Below, piece after piece: positions 61,827 through 64,000 of a stretch of DNA of 64,000 nucleotides. The translations under genes were made by a program, and so were the position numbers. Source of the stretch: Lachnospiraceae bacterium UBA3401 (GTDB taxonomy: Bacteria; Bacillota; Clostridia; Lachnospirales; Lachnospiraceae); the NCBI GenBank assembly GCA_002358575.1, contig DEPD01000024.1:6378-70377 (forward strand), read 5' to 3'. The first letter of the stretch is position 1; each line of letters opens with the position of its first letter. The notes below the pieces were generated by a model, which searched no databases, was not told the origin of the DNA, and saw only the letters and a list, made by a program, of their open reading frames with translations.

Positions 61827-62132
61827 TTACTTCATTAACTTTTTCAGTGTCTGTATTAACTCATCCACTGTTTCTTCCTTGCCGTTCTTAATATCCTGTG
61901 TCACACAGGTTTTGATATGGTTTTCAAGAAGGACCCGATTAAAACTGTGAAGCGCTGCATTCACTGCCGCTACTTGAATCAAAATATCTGTACAGTAGAC
62001 ATTTTTTTCTACCATTCCTTTAATCCCTCGTATCTGCCCCTCAATACGGCTCAACCGATTGATCATATCCTTGTATTCTTTCTCTGGACGCTCGGTTGTC
62101 TTATCACTTACATTGACCGCTTCATTCTCCAT
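61827..62132 (-). CDS. csoR: CsoR-family copper-sensing repressor
   Basis: A 101-residue all-helical repressor. The Cu(I) site Cys47, His72, Cys76 (VYCTDIL and NHIKTC) is intact, matching the CsoR branch and not the formaldehyde- or sulfide-sensing relatives. RIEGQIRGIKGM is the DNA-contacting region. It precedes copA by 75 bases in an operon-like layout and probably represses its own promoter at 62193-62221, releasing it upon Cu(I) binding. Confidence 0.93.
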   Translation of the reverse strand: MENEAVNVSDKTTERPEKEYKDMINRLSRIEGQIRGIKGMVEKNVYCTDILIQVAAVNAALHSFNRVLLENHIKTCVTQDIKNGKEETVDELIQTLKKLMK

Positions 62133-62192
62133 AACCCTACCTACCTTTCAAATTAGTTGACTTTTAGAATTGCTGTTGCATCTACCTATACT

Positions 62193-62221
62193 ATATTATA
62201 CCCCGGTATGGTAATTGTCAA
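62193..62221 (-). promoter_or_regulatory. csoR-copA promoter with CsoR-type operator
   Basis: Minus strand TTGACA (62216-62221), 17-base spacer, TAATAT (62193-62198). Between them lies the near-palindrome ATACCGGGGTAT (62198-62209), a G-rich site of the kind CsoR binds. Confidence 0.75.
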
Positions 62222-62344
62222 GTGTTTAATTCCTTTTTCGGAAAAGTATTCCTACTGCTTAAAATTTGAAGTATAATGCACAATCTTACATATGATTGCT
62301 GAATTTGCATTCACGTTACAATTCTTCAAACTGAATTTATAGTT

Positions 62345-62792
62345 TTATCTCTTTAATACTCTCCACGCGTCTTCTAAAATTGACATCAATATATCATCAG
62401 CATATTTCTCTCGTCCATAATAGCATCTCTTAAAACTCCCTCTCGCTTGAAACCTGCTTATAAGTATGCTTTCTCTGCTCTCCAATTAAAAGAATATACA
62501 TCTAATTCCGTTGTGTGACAGAGAGCAATACGAAAATTAGCGCTGCGCAAATCCCAATCATTTTCATCGATTACGCTTTCGCCAATAATTCTTCCATCAG
62601 GCGCAATAATCAAAAAAAGTATCTATTATTTTCTTCAAGAGATTTGAGAAAAAAGGACGTTACTTCTTCTTTCGTAAATGCCTCTTTACACCCTGTTAAT
62701 CGTTCCACTTCCTTGTCTAAAGGACAAAAATATTGCATTCCCTTTCTAAAATTAAGCTTTTGGATTTTGTTTAATTTCCTAACAAATTTCAA
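62345..62792 (-). pseudogene. Decayed GNAT acetyltransferase
   Basis: Starts MKFVRKLNKIQKLNFRKGMQ and keeps LEENNRYFF, then a frameshift in a run of seven Ts. The next frame gives LIIAPDGRIIGESVIDENDW with RSANFRIALCH, then jumps to ELDVYSFNWRAEKAY, skipping the acetyl-CoA-binding segment (R-x2-G-x-G/A), hits a TAA, continues AGFKREGVLRDAIMD, and ends in a third frame with REKYADDILMSILEDAWR. So deletion, nonsense and two frameshifts: a dead RimJ/RimL-like gene. Confidence 0.8.
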
Positions 62793-62900
62793 TTTATATA
62801 CTTGATTATAAAATATTTATCTACTACTTACAATGTATATTAATAAATTCATTTTACATGGGAACACAATTCCGAAAAGGGAGTTATTTAAAAATAATGA

Positions 62901-62929
62901 TTGATTTTCCCTAAATAAAGTGCCATACT
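62901..62929 (+). promoter_or_regulatory. Possible promoter of asnA
   Basis: TTGATT (62901-62906), 17 bases, CATACT (62924-62929) with upstream TGC (extended -10). Modest match; 42 bases before the asnA start. Confidence 0.45.
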
Positions 62930-62970
62930 AAAACTATCGTTTTATATCAATATGAGGAGGAAAACCAGCA

Positions 62971-63981
62971 ATGGAACACCTAAAAATTCCAAAAAATTAT
63001 CATTCCGCACTAAATCTGCATGACACACAAATTGCCATTAAAACTGTAAAAGACTTTTTTCAAAACCAGATTGCGCAAAGACTCAATCTTGCACGCGTGT
63101 CCGCACCACTTTTTGTAGACCCACTCTCTGGATTAAATGACAACCTAAACGGCGTGGAGCGCCCTGTTAGCTTTGATATTAAGGAGCAGGACGGGCGCAT
63201 CGCAGAGGTCGTTCAATCGCTTGCCAAGTGGAAGCGATATGCGCTGCAAAAATACGGTTTTTCTATTGGAGAAGGCATCTACACTGACATGAATGCGATT
63301 CGCCGCGACGAGGACACCGATAATATTCACTCCATTTTTGTTGACCAGTGGGATTGGGAAAAAATTATTGCCCGCGAGGATAGAAATCTTGACACGCTCA
63401 GAACAATTGTTTGTAAGGTGTATAAATGCCTGCAAAATACAGAGAAGTATATGGCAATTCAGTATGATTATATTGAAGAAATCCTACCCGATGAAATCTA
63501 TTTTATCACCACGCAGGAACTGGCAGAAATCTTTCCCGACAACACACCAAAGGAGCGCGAGTACTACATAGCAAAAGCAAAAGGTGCCGTGTGCATTATG
63601 AAAATCGGTGACAAGATGGAAAACGGCAAGCCACATGACGGGCGCGCGCCAGACTATGATGACTGGGCACTAAACGCAGATATTATTGTCTACTATCCTG
63701 TGCTTGACATTGCACTTGAACTCTCCAGCATGGGTATCCGCGTAGACAAAGATGCTCTGCTCTCACAATTAGAAAAAGCAGGCTGCCCCGAACGCGCTGC
63801 ACTTCCTTATCAGAAAGCAGTTATCAACGAAACGCTTCCCTTTACAATCGGCGGCGGTATCGGCCAGTCACGCATCTGTATGTTTTTCTTGAGAAAAGCA
63901 CATATTGGCGAGGTTCAGTCCTCTCTGTGGCCAGAAGAAATTGTTACAGCCTGCCAAGAAAATGAAATCCATCTCTTATAA
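62971..63981 (+). CDS. asnA: Aspartate-ammonia ligase
   Basis: A 336-residue AsnA: aspartate + ammonia + ATP to asparagine. It has the family opening LKIPKNYHSALNLHDTQ, GLNDNLNGVERPVSFD, ATP-binding YTDMNAIRRDE, QWDWEK and IGGGIGQSRICMFFLRKAHIGEVQ close to the end. Length is the family norm. The start has a full AGGAGG ribosome site 10 bases before ATG. It is alone on the plus strand at the window's end. Confidence 0.97.
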   Translation: MEHLKIPKNYHSALNLHDTQIAIKTVKDFFQNQIAQRLNLARVSAPLFVDPLSGLNDNLNGVERPVSFDIKEQDGRIAEVVQSLAKWKRYALQKYGFSIGEGIYTDMNAIRRDEDTDNIHSIFVDQWDWEKIIAREDRNLDTLRTIVCKVYKCLQNTEKYMAIQYDYIEEILPDEIYFITTQELAEIFPDNTPKEREYYIAKAKGAVCIMKIGDKMENGKPHDGRAPDYDDWALNADIIVYYPVLDIALELSSMGIRVDKDALLSQLEKAGCPERAALPYQKAVINETLPFTIGGGIGQSRICMFFLRKAHIGEVQSSLWPEEIVTACQENEIHLL

Positions 63982-64000
63982 GAATAGGCATAAAAATTCC

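Noticed and set aside
62515..62805. A 96-residue plus-strand ORF before asnA
   Set aside because: It overlaps the minus-strand acetyltransferase pseudogene and has no ribosome site or recognisable content.

Overview
The window looks like chromosomal DNA of a low-GC, spore-forming Firmicute of the class Clostridia, most likely a Lachnospiraceae member. This rests on spoIVA, an Rpn-family nuclease, a DUF512 radical-SAM gene next to der-plsY-gpsA, a tyrosyl T-box, and the style of the glycosyltransferase island. The genus is inference. I saw no rRNA, tRNA or CRISPR array.

Layout. Positions 1-17104 (minus strand) are core genome: apt (cut by the window edge), a lipoprotein, an asymmetric ABC exporter pair, a membrane-anchored MutS-like ATPase, cdd and a purine nucleoside phosphorylase, spoIVA, a zinc-finger protein with a CoxE/MoxR pair, then gpsA-plsY-der-DUF512. 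prs (17249-18439) runs on the plus strand. Positions 18534-49169 are a 31 kb minus-strand sugar and glycosylation island. Positions 49170-52790 are an accessory patch: a TnpB-like protein that appears to have lost all three nuclease residues, a structured RNA beside it, a tyrosine recombinase flanked by repeats, and a plus-strand RNA gene. Positions 52793-62132 hold T-box-tyrS, a secreted subtilase preceded by a lipoprotein resembling its prodomain, copA with a built-in CopZ, and csoR. A decayed acetyltransferase and asnA close the window.

The island encodes almost a whole pathway known from Pseudomonas O-antigen: WbpB, WbpE, WbpD, WbpI, and the amidination trio WbpG-HisH-HisF. It should therefore make a 2,3-diamino hexuronate carrying an acetamidino group. 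The first enzyme, WbpA, is not in the window. A second module (aminotransferase, ATP-grasp ligase, phosphoesterase, epimerase-methyltransferase fusion, AsnB-like amidotransferase, radical SAM) probably makes or decorates another amino sugar. No flippase, polymerase or membrane transferase is present, so the glycans may be attached in the cytoplasm, for example to flagellin. The island has been rearranged: a glycerophosphotransferase-like gene is split in two by a four-gene insert, an asnB fragment is left behind, and a retropepsin gene and an Rpn nuclease gene sit among near-identical repeats.

A family of structured intergenic repeats occurs at five loci (8283, 19327, 45716, 49371, 58976). 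Their stems keep pairing while their bases change, which suggests a mobile or functional RNA element.
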